Assembly (NCBI RefSeq): GCF_050947875.1
Contig: NC_134572.1
Span: 117,900,709-117,964,708, forward strand
Direction of reading: 5' to 3'
DNA length: 64,000 nt
Source of the DNA: Dermacentor variabilis
Lineage: Eukaryota > Arthropoda > Arachnida > Ixodida > Ixodidae
Numbering within the stretch: the stretch's first letter is position 1; every line of letters starts with the position of its first letter. Under the pieces are notes generated by a model. That model saw nothing but the letters and a program-made list of their open reading frames with translations. It had not been told where the DNA came from and searched no databases. Positions 12,627 through 24,551 of this stretch are shown piece after piece. The position numbers and the translations under genes were made by a program.

Positions 12627-13112
12627 GATTAATATCTCAAAACTGGAGTCATCCTGAGAATTCTTTCCAAGTGGATCCGCCTTGCGAACTCCACGGCTAG
12701 AATTTGTGAACTGCAATATGGGTCATAAGATAATTAGTTAAAAACTAAATTAGTAATTTTTGTTAATTAGTCGATCATGCATATAATTTTATTTTGTGTG
12801 TGCGTGTGCAAGTATAGTGTCCGCCGCTTCGAGTATAGACCACCTCATGAACTCGAATTGGGCTATCTGCCAGAGGCAACCTTCGAGAATTTTTGAAAGT
12901 GCTCGCCCAAACACCCTGTAGACGAAATAGTAAGAAAACTGAGGACGAAATACTAGAAGTGTACCGCAGGCCTCGCTGGATCACGTGAAGTTTGTTGTCT
13001 GGGACACGTGCCATGGCGAGGTGAAAGAGCCAGGGTCAATCTCGGGCGCCGGAGCTTTGTTCCGGAGACCCATCAGTGGACGACATGCACAAAAAATAAA
13101 GGAAATGCATTA

Positions 13113-13114
<2 letters not shown>

Positions 13115-13189
<75 letters not shown>
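13115..13189. repeat. (AT)n microsatellite
   Basis: About 37 AT units, pure. Confidence 0.97.
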
Positions 13190-13190
<1 letters not shown>

Positions 13191-13312
13191 GCACTCCGCA
13201 CTCCCTGATGTCGGGGTACTATACCCTCCTCGATCGCGTTAAGCTTGATAAGGAAGATCGTCGCGCGCTGTTTTTTACGAGCTCGCGGATTAAAAGGTGG
13301 CTACATATTATA

Positions 13313-13612
13313 CACACGGCGTCCCAGCTAACTTTAGCCAGAGCTTTAAGATATGCGAATGCCGCGTAGCTGGACATAACCAAGGTAATGTTGCTTTGTC
13401 ATCACTTGCACAGATACTCAAATGATTACTTTTTCCATTCCGCCTAATTAGATAATTAATCTTAATGAATTCATGAACTACGCAAATATTACAGTTAGAT
13501 GAAAAGTGTCAATGAGAAAACTGTAGAGCGACACGAAAAAGTCCAGATACATCTTTCTCTTGCTCAATACGTGCTACATAAAAGTATTTTTCCGGGGCGT
13601 GAAAGAAGCCCG
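13313..13612 (+). repeat. Dispersed repeat family, copy A
   Basis: Shares a colinear ~290-bp block with 53509-53794 in the same orientation. Shared words include GTAGCTGGACA, GGTAATGTT, CGCCTAATTA, CAATGAGAAAA, TGCTCAATACGTGCT and GAAAGAAGCCCGCGAA. Homology is lost after GAAGCCCGCGAA in both copies. No coding potential. It abuts the ~545-bp tandem array to the right. Confidence 0.7.
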
Positions 13613-13830
13613 CGAAAGCTGCCCTCACTTTTTGCGGTGTCTGTGTTCGGAGAGGGGGGGGGAGGGGGGCAAAATATGCCATTTGGGAACATAGGGAGAA
13701 TATTAAGCGCAATGCGCTGCAAAACTTCCACTTTATTGCTTTAAATGCAAGTACCGCAAATAATTGCCAATCCCTCGTTTTCCCACGTGTTCTCGTGCGT
13801 CTTACGAGATTCGTAGTTTGTTTCTTCGGT

Positions 13831-15120
13831 TTGCTAAACAAGGTATCTTGTTTACATCTGGGGGAAATTAGGGGCATGCATGGTATGGTCACTGTGTAGG
13901 CAATATTCCAAATGGGTGGGTTAAATGCGCATTTTTCAGTAGAATACGCATATGCAAGTGGTCCGTAGCGTTCTTAGTCTGTTTTACGAGCGGTGTAAAA
14001 ATTAAACGGCTGCGCTGGCATATTTACAACTACAATCGAGGTAAAATTTCGCGAACATAGGGGGAACAGAACACAAAAGTTGAAATGCCATGGTAAATGC
14101 GTGTTGATCAAATACAGCCTTAAATAAATTGTAAGCAAGTATTCGAAGGTATCACGTTTGCTTTTACACGTATTAGCTAGGTTTCCCAATGTCCCAAGAG
14201 AACTTTGCGTTTCAGATATTTTGTACCTTGAAGGAAAAGGCACCATTTTAAGTGCTATGTGTCGCGTAGTTTTAACATTTCTGGCTTATTTAGAAGCATC
14301 AGGAATAATTATTGAACCCTCTTTCTTTTTTTTTTTCCGTGCGTGATGTATTAGGTTCAGCTGATGTCCTCACTGAACTAAGGAAGGTAGCTTCTTTATT
14401 TCATGGTGTCTGTAAGAACAAGGTAATGGATGATGCGTAGGTAAAGTTTAAGAGAGATAAGTAATTGGGGCTTTAGGCAGTAAATTACATATGCAAGCCC
14501 TCTAGTGTTATATGAGCGTGTCTAACGAGCGGGGCAGAATATAGCCCACTCTCCTCGCAGATCTAAAGAAGCCGCCACGACCAAATTTTGCGAAAATTGG
14601 CTGTACGCTATGGAAACTCTGTCCGAAGTTAGGTGCAGTTGCACCAAACACAGGCTTCGTAAAAAAAATTCAGTGTTAGAGCGTATGATATGGCCGCTAT
14701 CAGCTATGCTTCCCAGTTTCCCGACATAGCTGTAGATTACACAAGGTTCATATTTCGTGGAAAGTGTATAGGGGAGCTATGGTAAGTGCAATATGCGACA
14801 AAATTTTTACGTTCCTGGTACAGTTAGAAGCGTTGCAACTAATGACAGAGCAGTCCCCGCCCTGCTTTTTTCTTGCGTCATAAAACGTTCATAGATGGTT
14901 TCGGCCATGTCCTCAGTGAACTAAACAAGATACTTTGTTTATATTTGGCGAAAATAAAGGGCGCGTTATAGACAGTATATGTAGGTAAACTTCAAAGCCA
15001 GGGCAATAATTATGAAATTTGCAGTAAGTTACGCATGCAAGCGATCCGGCACTTTATGAATGCGTTTTTCGAACAAAGCAGAATTCATCCCGCTTCCCTC
15101 GGAGAACTGTGAACTCAACC
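13831..15120 (+). repeat. Degenerate tandem repeat, unit about 545 bp
   Basis: Three anchors of the form CTAA-(A/G)-(C/G)AAG-(G)-TA(T/G)C start at about 13831, 14376 and 14918, spaced about 545 and 542 bp. Each is followed in the same order by TTGTTTA-like, GTAGG-(C/T)AA, ACGCATATGCAAG-like and a GAACGAGCGG/GAGCGGGGCAGAAT-like segment. The units have diverged strongly, with many substitutions and small indels. The third unit is cut short near 15120. No gene is present. Confidence 0.6.
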
Positions 15121-17460
15121 AGTATCAAATATAACGGAAATTGACGGGGGGAGGAAGGGGGGGGGAGAGGAGCACACCCTGATAAATGTTATGTCGAATG
15201 TTATGTGTGCTGACGAATTAATGCTTTCTTTTTTTATTCCCAACAATAAATGCTACAAAGTGTCACATGCGGGCAAGGTTTCAAATGTAATAGTCATATA
15301 TATTGGCAACATCTTAAAAGTACGGGATATAATTACAGGAAACTGAGACGTTTATTGCAGCTGTTCGAAAGAAACAGCTTCGCTTTAAATGAGGTTGTAA
15401 TGCTCCAAGGTCGCATACATCTGCTGTCTTTTCTTCTTGTGAGTATTGCAAGTCATTTAAGTTGATATACTTCGTTGCGTATAACCTCGAGAATACTATT
15501 ACCTAAACTAGCGATATACTGTGAACTTTTACACCAAATTCAATTATTTGTTTAATTAATTATTGAAATAGTTTGTAGCAAATGTGAATTTTTTATTTGC
15601 GCTGTACTACTGCGACTGGGCGCGATCAGGGACTTCTCTCGGGCACGCATTGCCTTTTGTCTCTGTATCACCTTGAGATTTATAGGTGTAAGAAATAAAT
15701 GCAAATTCAAATAATTTTGCGGGACCCCACGGTTCACCAGGTGTGGTTGATAAGTACGTCTATGTCTGCTAAATATAACTGATCGACAGCCGCATTTTAT
15801 ATATGGGGGCGAGGACTTACGGAGTCGCCATCTGTCGGAAGCGTCTCCCTTGCGTAGTATGAAGGATCACGCGGCGCGCTCATCCGGCGCGGTTTGGCTT
15901 ACGGCGCTCAGTAAGAACACCACGCGGCAGCCCTCCTGGACATTTCTGTAAGTACTCTCAAAACGCTGGAAGTTTCTTACTGTAGAAATAATAATCTTGG
16001 GCAAACTGAAAGCACAGAATCGTTTACAGATTTTGTCTGTTTACCGAATACGTACAGTGAACGCCACTGCGCGCGATCACCGCGATGGAGTCTCCCGAAC
16101 CGGCTTCTTGCGTGAAAGGTAGGCAAACGCTGAGAGTAAACTATGTGAAATATGTGCTTATAGTGGGCTGTCTGTATAACCAAATGGGGCACAACAGAAT
16201 GGAGCCTAACGCAGCGATCGCACGGGTTCGCAGCGACCGACTGGGCGTCTGCATGCAAGCATGTCGCGCACAATGTTTCGCTTTCGCTGCGAGCGCGTTG
16301 TCGCACCGTGCCGTGAGCTTTAGGTCGCAGCATATGAACATTTGACAGCACACTAGCAACCATTGTTGCGTGGACGCTATCAGAACTGTTCAAAAATAAT
16401 TTCGTTGTAGAGACTTCGACGCCTATATATACACGGCGACTGTGATGTGCTGTCGCGACGATTCAATTTTTTTTTCTAAATTCTTAGACATTTCAATATA
16501 ATTTCTCAAGTTGCGTCGCACTGTATCTTTATCGGTCTTCTCAGCGTGCGATTTCCCTCTACTCCATTTTCGTAATCCAGTGCATTAATTCATAACACAA
16601 ACATGACCATATGCCCTGCCTTTTTTATTACGCTTCTTACCTCTCCATTGCCATTACAGTGAACTTGCGAGAATCTAGTATCAACAAGATCATAGACCTA
16701 TTAAAGCGTCATAACATTAGCCAGGCAGCGGGCGCGGGCGAGCGTCTCAGTGCGCGTTTTCTGCTACTCTCCGAACATCGCGCAGTCCCGGCGCCGTAGC
16801 AGAAATCTTCCTCGCGTCTGTGCTTGCTGCATACCCGAGTTGTAGCCGATGGCTGTTTGCCGGTTCTAAGTTTTGCGAGCCAAGCTTCACGCAGCTTCTT
16901 GTCCTGCGGCTATGTGTGAATAAGGCTGACACCGGGCTCCGTTGCGTACGTCCGGCACTGCGTCACCGAGCAGTAGCCTACCATGCTGCACGCCTCCAAA
17001 GGTAGCCACTACCTATTATAGTACCTTCAAATGTTGTCAAGCAGACAGCCAAGGCGGTAAAGCCTCACCACTTAATCAGAACCGCGGCGAATGTGGGACT
17101 TTAAACTTTCGTTTTCAGCTCGCTTCGGTGCTTCGGAAGCAGCCGACGAGGCCGCTGTGTCCACGTGATCCCTCATGCCACGTCACGCCGACGGTGGCGC
17201 CAGGTTTTCTAGTGGCGGAGCTCGCCCCCAATATACTACCCCACCGCGTTTATACATGCATCCTGCCAAGCGGGTTGGGAGACTCAATTAACCCACCCCT
17301 CGTTTGGCCGGGTGGGTTGATTCGTGGGCCGGGTGGGCTCACCTCGACGCTCACTCGACTCGACCCGCTAGCGTTTGCATCGAACCCGACGACCGCATTT
17401 CGGCACGACAAGGCGATTTGACCCGACCTCGTTGGGAAATAGAAGGAAAATATAAGGAAG
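15121..17460. other. No supportable gene
   Basis: No protein family motif or RNA gene seen. 15825-15960 begins with AGTCGCCATCTGTCGGAAG, a phrase that recurs widely in tick sequence and is probably a repeat. 17255-17440 is rich in GGGCCGGGTGGG-like words. Open frames reach 159 codons (16942-17421), but they cross repeat-like sequence and have no recognisable content. Confidence 0.35.
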
Positions 17461-17464
17461 TTAA

Positions 17465-18735
17465 CCATGATCGCGCGCCCGCATTCAAGAGATGCGAGAA
17501 CGACGTAACAGCAGGAATGGCAGAGGAAACGTGGGCATCAAAAGTTTGCGTATACCGCCTGATACGATCGAGCAGCATTTTCCCTGATCCTGCCGCGGTC
17601 TGTGTCTCGGCGTACCCGGCTGTATACGATGTGTAGACTACTTCCCACTTATCTGCAGTCAACAACAAGTTGTTCGTAAACTTCTGACGCCAACTGAGAA
17701 CGTTCTTGTGTCTCTTACCGTGCCCGTTTTTCGCGCTACTGTTATGACGCTACGACATTTATGCGCACGTTGCTGAACCTTGACCGCAGAAGCGAATGCG
17801 TTTTTTTGCTACAGCTATTACGTAACTCTGCATATTGGCCTAAACTTCGATTTCGAAGATTGCGAATCCGAGATGATAACCGAGGATGACTGCAGGCCTG
17901 TCGAAATCGTCATCAACGCGACGCCGTTACCGCGCCATGCAAGGTGCTCCGGCGATAATTAGGTGCCCCGAATGCACCTACCTATTCGGGAGATTTATCA
18001 GGGACTGAATTAAGTAAGCTTACGTTGACTTATAGCCGCCGTCGGCCGGCTTTTGTTCGAGCACTCGTCTGTCGTCGCCGCTGTGTTGGCTCGACGGTGT
18101 GTGTACACTCCCACGTCGCTCACGCTCCATGCCATATAACGAGTTCTTCATCGCGATTTGAAAATAACGCCGCATATAGGAACGGGCGAATATTTATAAT
18201 TTATTCATTGAATGCCGGTGCACGTGGCGTCCCCTTATATGTGCGAAAGTGGAGCGCATTACTTCAAACTATTCGAGGGACCTTGTTCGAAGTGTTGTTA
18301 ATTGTGTACAGGACGTTATCGGCCCGACAAGGCCGACTAGACGGGTCCTTATCGGGTCCGCGTGTAAACGTCGCTACTGACTCCATTCTTCTCTCTCTTT
18401 TTTTTTTCTTCCCCAAGTGTATATATGGTAGCTAAACCGGGCCAAATACATCCTAGACACGTTGTCAGACAACTTGCTCGACACGGTAATTTCAGTCGGT
18501 ACGTGTCAAATGTTTACCAGCAACTCGTTGTTGTTGACTGCAGATAAGTGTGAAGGTATAGTCAATGCATTGTACGTATACAGCCGGCTGTACCGATACT
18601 CAGACAGCGCCGGGAGCATGCTCGCATACCGTGATCACGCGGTATATACCCAAGCTGTTGACGCCCACTGTTAATTACTGGCACGTTCCTGTTGTTATAC
18701 GCGTCATTCTTGCGTCTCTCGGGGTTTCGCGCTGT
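17465..18735. repeat. Large divergent inverted repeat (about 220-bp arms, about 820-bp spacer)
   Basis: The arm at 17465-17685 is the diverged reverse complement of the arm at 18505-18735. Clear shared blocks are TTGTTGACTGCAGATAAGTG (18529-18548, reverse complement at about 17653-17672), TATACAGCCGG and GATGCCCAC/GACGCCCAC, followed outward by TTCCTG(C/T)TGTTA. The spacer holds a 136-codon frame (18025-18435) with no recognised domain. The structure fits an old foldback element or a transposon relic with long termini; an inverted segmental duplication is the alternative. Confidence 0.55.
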
Positions 18736-19043
18736 TGTTAAAAGACGCTTGGCGCTGTTGACCGTGTATGTGACACTTCGTACGAGAACTTCGTCTATAA
18801 GAATAGGCAGGCACGCAGCAGGCCGCGGTACACGTGGCCGAGCGGGGACCATTCCGAGAGGCGACGATACGTCAAGGATCGAAAGTGCGCGCGCGGGCGG
18901 TGACAGCCCGCGCTGATCGGGGAATGGATGGGCCCCCGCATTCCCGGGCGCTGAATTAATGCGCGTCGTATACATGAGTCGCGGACCCACGAACAATAGA
19001 ACGGCAAAGTCGCGGGAGAGTATACGAAACGGCGGGCAGGGCG

Positions 19044-19221
<178 letters not shown>

Positions 19222-19776
19222 GAAGCCCTTAATTCGCGGAATCCTTTTGACTGCAGCCACGTGCAACATGGAGGCGTTTCCTTCAATAGTATACACTGAG
19301 CAATTATAGCGCGCGCCTCGTTCGTAATGGATTTGGATATGGGAATATACGATTTAACGTGCGCGGCTGCTCGCGCATGCATCTTCGTGGTGTGTGATCG
19401 GTTCCGGCGCCTTAAATATATTTCGGTGCGAGGGACGCCCTTTTTGTTGTTGTTGTTGAGGGGTCTGTACGTACAGTTGATCCAGCTGTTATGCTATATA
19501 GAGGCCTGCACAATCCTCGTAGCAGAATCGAAAGGAGGTCTTCGCGTCGACGTTATCGCGAAGCGGTCGGTCAAATCGTATTTGGGCCCTGCGGCTACGT
19601 AAAGCTGCAATATCTCGTAACGCGCGCGATGCCACAAAGAGGAGGTTTTGCCTTCTGCCCACATCGTTTGTGCGCCCCTGTTTAACGCGCTTAACTCAGT
19701 GTAGCTCGCGCTTTATAATGGCAGCCACGCGAACTCTCAAGCACACCGCATCTCACAAACGCAACAGTACAGAACG

Positions 19777-19962
<186 letters not shown>

Positions 19963-20868
19963 GCCCGCACAATAACTAACGCGGCCGTGACGCGACAGTC
20001 CTAATTGTGTCTGTACACGCGCGCGTTCCTCGTGTTCTCATCGCGTCCTACCGTTTTGACCAAGTCAATAGTCAATTTAAACTAAATAGGTCTCTCAGAA
20101 GCAGACCATTATGGCATCTTATTGGTCTTACACCACACTTCCGCGTGCGCATGAGTGTGCGTTTCCGTCTTTGAGAAGCATCAGCGTGTTGACGCGACGA
20201 ACGTATATAGATATATACATATAACCAGACACGCCTCGTAACCCCAGGGGCGTTTCCGGATACAATATAAGGGTCAGCTTCGCGGCTTGCTATACACTTC
20301 CACACAATCCTTCGTCCTTTCCCGGCGTTGTCTCCTTTTCAACGGGAAAATATCGGGGCCGTCTTCGTTTCCTCCCACGCGTACAACTAGAGGCACACAC
20401 ACACACACACATCAGGGCCTGCCCTCGGCGCCAGTATAAGGGCAGTGCGTGGCCTCAGCGCGCGGGCTCGACAGATTCGGTCGGCACCGCAGCGTCCAGC
20501 GGCGCGGCGAGCATCGAGAAACTAACAAGAAACAAGCCGAGAGCGAAGAAGACACCGCGGAACCGGTTCTCGGCCGGGCGCCCATGTGCGCGGCGCAGCA
20601 ACGCTGCAACGGGATCGACGCCGAAGCCGCTGTTTCTGCTGCTGCTGCTTCAAAGCGGGGCGGCGGCTGGCTCTCTGGGCGCCAAATGGGCCAACGGTAG
20701 GCGGGATGCGCCGGCGAGCGGCTTCTCTCGCGCGACGTCGCTGATTTATTTGCGCCATCTTTTTTTTTTTCGCGACCTCGACACAACGCGCGCGCACAGT
20801 TCGTATTGGTGTACCTTTTTTTGTCGTGAACTGTGCTTGTTGCGTGTCGCTAGTTCGGAAAGCGACGA

Positions 20869-21112
20869 ACCCGGTGCCGCGTAGCCTACGGCGCGGTGCT
20901 GTTGATATCGAGGTCGCGGGTTAGAACCCGAACGCGGCGGCCACATATCGATGAGGGCGAACTGGAAAAAAAAAAAAGAAATTTTCTCGTGTGCTTAGAT
21001 TTATGTGCTCGTTAAAGGACCCCAGCTGGCCAAAGTAGTCCGGAGTACCCTGCTATACGGCGTGCCTCGCAAATCAGATCGTGATCTCAGCACGTAAAAC
21101 TTCGACATGCAG
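20869..21112 (+). mobile_element. Old, diverged copy of the tRNA-headed SINE
   Basis: Contains in order the tRNA-like B box (GGTCGCGGGTTAGAACCCG), CGGCGGCC, GATGAGGGCGAA, an A-rich insertion, GTGCTTAGATTTA, CGTTAAAGGACCCCAG, GGCGTGCCTC and the 3' end CAGCACGTAAAAC. Every block of the SINE seen at 50416-50650 is present but changed. No target-site duplication can be recognised. The upstream A-box region is weak. Confidence 0.75.
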
Positions 21113-21204
21113 TTTTTTAAAGCAACAACGACTGGTTTCCCGGACTGTTTATATAGTAGATTCGACGTGGACGTTCGCGTGCGGGCGCACCTATAATGCC
21201 TTTC

Positions 21205-21302
21205 TCCACCCCCTTGCACCAGCACAGGGTAGCAAACTGGACGTACGAGTGGTTGGTTGACCTCCCTTATCTTTCCCTTTCTTCTCTCTCTCTCTCTCTG
21301 TT
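21205..21302 (+). repeat. Dispersed repeat with GGGTAGCAAAC...TGGTTGACCTCCC and pyrimidine tail
   Basis: Shares GGGTAGCAAAC, a variable spacer and GGTTGACCTCCCT followed by a TTTCC/TCTC-rich tail with 23594-23670 (+) and with minus-strand copies near 44450-44525, 58205-58285 and 60035-60110. A constant core followed by a simple tail fits the 3' end of a retrotransposon. The parent element is not identified. Confidence 0.5.
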
Positions 21303-21400
21303 TCGCTGGATGTTGTCGTGAAATCGCGCTTCCTGCATGATCGATGCAGGCTTACACGAACAATATGACATTCGCGCACGTGTGTTAACACAGTGCGAAT

Positions 21401-21403
<3 letters not shown>

Positions 21404-21462
<59 letters not shown>
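21404..21462. repeat. (AT)n(GT)n microsatellite
   Basis: About 23 AT units (21404-21450) followed by six GT units. Confidence 0.95.
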
Positions 21463-21654
21463 TTGCGGGCTGCGGAATCTGATGAAACGTTGAATTATCG
21501 AGCAGTTTGCGACCGTATCCAGTATATAAAACCGTGCAGCAATGATATGCTGCTCGCATATACTATGATGCGGGCTTGAGACAAAGTACCAGGCTGCATG
21601 TCTCAGCGGTCAGTTGACGATGAGACAGAACGCGTCGCCGACACCAAAGGTACA

Positions 21655-21895
21655 AAAGGGCTACGAGCTCTCGACTTCTGTGGGAGTCGAACCCACGACA
21701 TTTCGTGTTAACGAAGGCGAAATTAATATAGATAGAGTTTGATTTAGGCACTCGAACCCACGACGTTTGGAATTAAGAGGGATGATTAAGTGAAGTACAC
21801 TCTGCGAATTAAGGGGGGCAACTAAGCTAATTAAGTGGATGAGTAAGCTAATTAAGAGGTATGACTACGCAAAAATAGACTAAAAGGGGATGCGT
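21655..21895 (-). repeat. tRNA-like T-arm pieces plus degenerate (GAATTAAG) array
   Basis: Two T-arm-like sequences lie close together on the minus strand (GTGGGTTCGA read back from 21666-21690 and about 21750-21763). They are followed by spaced copies of AATTAAG/GATTAAG/AATTAAGTGG up to 21860. Similar GGATTAAGG words form arrays at 28510-28640 and 46318-46395. Confidence 0.45.
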
Positions 21896-22653
21896 ACGTC
21901 ACGTATCCGTCTTTAATAAATCGGCACTTGGGCTTTTCGCCTTCAAGTCGTCTTAGGGATAACATAAGAGACCCTGTAAATTTTCAGCGTTCTCTTCTTC
22001 CCCCGCACCCCCCCCCCTTTTTTTTTTTCTGATCATGCGGTTTGTAAACTTTTGACACCGACTTCACGTTGCGCACGTGCATGTGGGATGCCTCTTCAGT
22101 TAGTCTTATGTTGTTACTTTCTTGGTTCATTTTTTTATGTTTTTGTCGGTTTAGGTTTACGATTTTTGCGTGTATGTACGACTCATCATGTTTCCTTTAA
22201 ACATTTGTTTTTCCAAAAGGAATGGGTGGGAAGGGGAGCCTTTCGCCAATGGAAACTATTCGCAATAAAGACACGTACACTCGTACTCTGCGGAGAATAG
22301 TTTGCGAGGTTCCTAAGAACAAGGGACACTGCTCTAAAAACAGGTTATTACTTTTTTTTTTTTACATCATATATACTATAAATACCTTTTTTTTCAGTTC
22401 ATCATTATTCATTGCTTACGTGAGTGACGGATTCAGCGCCTACGTAAGCGAACTCCTTAAAGAGTGAACGGATAGGTGCTGTCTCATGTTGTCCCAACAG
22501 AAACCCCTTGTTGATGACCCCCGGCCGCTCTGCCCTCGTCCCCCCCCCCCGTCCCACCCCCCAAAAAAAATATATTCTTCGACGACACCAGGCGTGCCTT
22601 AATCACGCGGCATGTCTGTTTTCCTTTTCTCTACCCGCAATGCTCTCAGGTGG

Positions 22654-22861
22654 AGTAAATTTATCTCTGCGGGGACTCCGGGTTGATGCGGCCACATGCG
22701 GTGATCACTTGGAACTGGTGTTCACTAACCGAACACCACCTACTACGAACCGATCGGCTCCTGCGTTTGCAGCGGACGCCCATCATATCTGCTTTGGACA
22801 AGGACTGTACACCCGTGAAAAGGAACACTGTGCCGGTCTGACTTATATGGGTGACGTCTAA
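22654..22861 (+). CDS. Possible terminal exon of an unidentified (CUB-like?) protein
   Basis: A pyrimidine-rich stretch (22616-22640) ends in ATGCTCTCAG, a good 3' splice acceptor, directly before 22651-22654. An open frame then runs about 70 codons to TAA at 22859-22861. AATAAA follows at 23030-23035, which would close a 3' UTR of about 190 bp. The peptide begins GGVNLSLRGLRVDAATCGDH. Alternating hydrophobic residues before a cysteine and D-x-L-E-L recall one strand pair of a CUB domain, but this is weak. Two further cysteines (HHICFG, EHCAGL) suggest a secreted protein. No upstream exon was found in the window. A chance frame remains possible. Confidence 0.3.
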
Positions 22862-23029
22862 CGGACGGGGTCCCCATACGTTCACATAATCATACGGGAC
22901 ATGCGCCCCATGTGAAATATGGAAACACACGGGCTTTTATGTGGGACGTTATTGGATGTGCGTTTTTTTTCTTTTTTTCGATGGTGTTTTACTGAACCAC
23001 GACGACCATGCAAAGTGCGAATAAATACT

Positions 23030-23035
23030 TTGAAA
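23030..23035 (+). promoter_or_regulatory. Candidate polyadenylation signal AATAAA
   Basis: It lies 169 bp after the stop codon of the possible terminal exon at 22654-22861 and is followed by a T-rich/GT-rich stretch. It is meaningful only if that exon is real. Confidence 0.3.
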
Positions 23036-23384
23036 TCGTTGACGTCGTGTTCTGGTGCACACGCGCTGAGGTTTTGACGCGAAATGGGGGAAAAAAGAAA
23101 TAAAGAAAGAAAAAGATGAAACTGTCTCCTTTCATTCTCCCCTCTAATAACCCACCTCTCACCGCCAAATTAATGAAAACAGAGTTTCGCTAGAGCACTT
23201 TATCAGTCCAAATATGTTTATTGCTTACCTCGAATGTCCCTTTAAGGCGAATAGCCCCAGGTATCGATACAACTAAATTACATCGTAGAGCGACAGCCCA
23301 CGCATGGGGGCAGCAGTGCTTGAAACATCGCCATGTCACGCAAGCCCGATAAAAGTACAGTTATCAAGCTTATATTTACGATTG

Positions 23385-23475
23385 ATAGGGTTTAATGTCT
23401 CAAAGCTGCACAGGGACTACATTATACGACACAGCGAGAGGTTACGGATTACAGAACCACCAAGATTGACGGCAG
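23385..23475 (-). repeat. SINE 3' fragment (diverged)
   Basis: The phrase GGGTTTAATGTCTCAAAGC followed by an ACACAG and GAGA segment resembles the start, on the minus strand, of the GGGTTTAACGTCCC-type SINE seen at 28200-28330. Only the 3' end is present. Confidence 0.4.
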
Positions 23476-23559
23476 CCTAACGTATCGACGGAGCACTTGC
23501 TTTGACTTGTCTGATTTCCAAGCACTTTGCTGCGTGCACAGAGAGTGTCCCCTCTATCC

Positions 23560-23675
23560 CGCTTTCCTCTTTCTCTTCCCCCTTTCCCTTTCCCCAGTGT
23601 GGGGTAGCAAACCAAACGCTCGTCTGGTTGACCTTCATGCCTTCCCTCTCTTTGCTATCTCTCTACGTATTACAC
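23560..23675 (+). repeat. Second plus-strand copy of the GGGTAGCAAAC repeat
   Basis: A pyrimidine-rich run leads into GTGGGGTAGCAAACCAAACG, then TCTGGTTGACCTTCATGCC and another TC-rich tail. It is colinear with 21205-21302. Confidence 0.5.
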
Positions 23676-24359
23676 TATATTCAAACTACACTGTACCTCT
23701 GCAATCGAATAATTGTGGTATATGCATACGCGTAACCTGGACGAGGGGTTTATGCCCCGTTTTCGTATCTTTCATAAACGCCAGTCCTTTAAACATAATA
23801 GTATTTCCTCCGTATATAGCATAAGTAAATATAGACACTTCCACAAACGGAAGGTAAGTCAATTACATTCTTCATTTCTAAATTTAATTTTGTGTGGAAT
23901 ATATGTTCTTCGTTAAACTGCTATGTTCAACGTAACGGGTTAAATTATTCTTTTTCTGATTTCCTGTGCGCCGTTACTTCAATCATGTAACACATCGCTT
24001 AGCGCATGGCTCTTGATTATATTAATATATGCAGAATTAATGTTTAGTTGCAACGTTTCACGTAATCCTGTTCATGCTTCTTCTGTGATACAATACGTTT
24101 CTCGCGCTTTTTTTCCGTTCCACTAGTGGTCGTTTTCTTAAATAGATTTTAACTTGCGCGTAATATCTGGGTTAATTTGGTACAATTAATATATTTATTT
24201 GTCGCATGAAGTTTACATTGCTGCTGTGATTTATCTAGATGTCGCACGGTTGTCTTGCATCCCGTTCTTTGGAGCGCCGTCAAGCTGTTTTCAGCCCAGG
24301 ACAAAGTGGACAAACTCTAGTTACCCCTCCTCCTTACCTTTACTTCCTCCCCTTTCCCT

Positions 24360-24395
24360 CTTTGCCAAGGAGTCCAGCCAGACTCCTTGGCAAAG
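24360..24395. repeat. Perfect hairpin, 15-bp stem, 6-nt loop
   Basis: CTTTGCCAAGGAGTC (24360-24374), loop CAGCCA, then the exact reverse complement (24381-24395). It lies 31 bp left of a poly-G run. No T-run follows, and terminators of this type are not expected in this genome. Confidence 0.9.
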
Positions 24396-24426
24396 CCAGT
24401 TGAGGTCATTTTCTGCGTAGGCGGTT

Positions 24427-24448
24427 GGGGGGGGGGGGGGGGGGGGGG
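24427..24448. repeat. Poly-G run (22 G)
   Basis: An uninterrupted run of 22 guanines between the two perfect hairpins. Length in the true genome may differ, since such runs are poorly resolved by sequencing. Confidence 0.9.
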
Positions 24449-24491
24449 ACCTAGGTGTCGTCGCTAGGTGTCGTCAGCGGTTGGTCTAGGT

Positions 24492-24551
24492 AGGGTGCCT
24501 CGATGTCCTCCTCGCCCGCCGCTGTGGGCGAGGAGGACATCGAGGCACCCT
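24492..24551. repeat. Perfect hairpin, 26-bp stem, 8-nt loop
   Basis: The left arm 24492-24517 and right arm 24526-24551 are exact reverse complements, with the 8-nt loop GCCGCTGT. CTAGGT words flank both sides (24460-24490 and 24552-24562) and extend the symmetry imperfectly. No coding frame. It could be a hairpin RNA source, a very recent foldback event or an assembly artefact. Confidence 0.9.
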
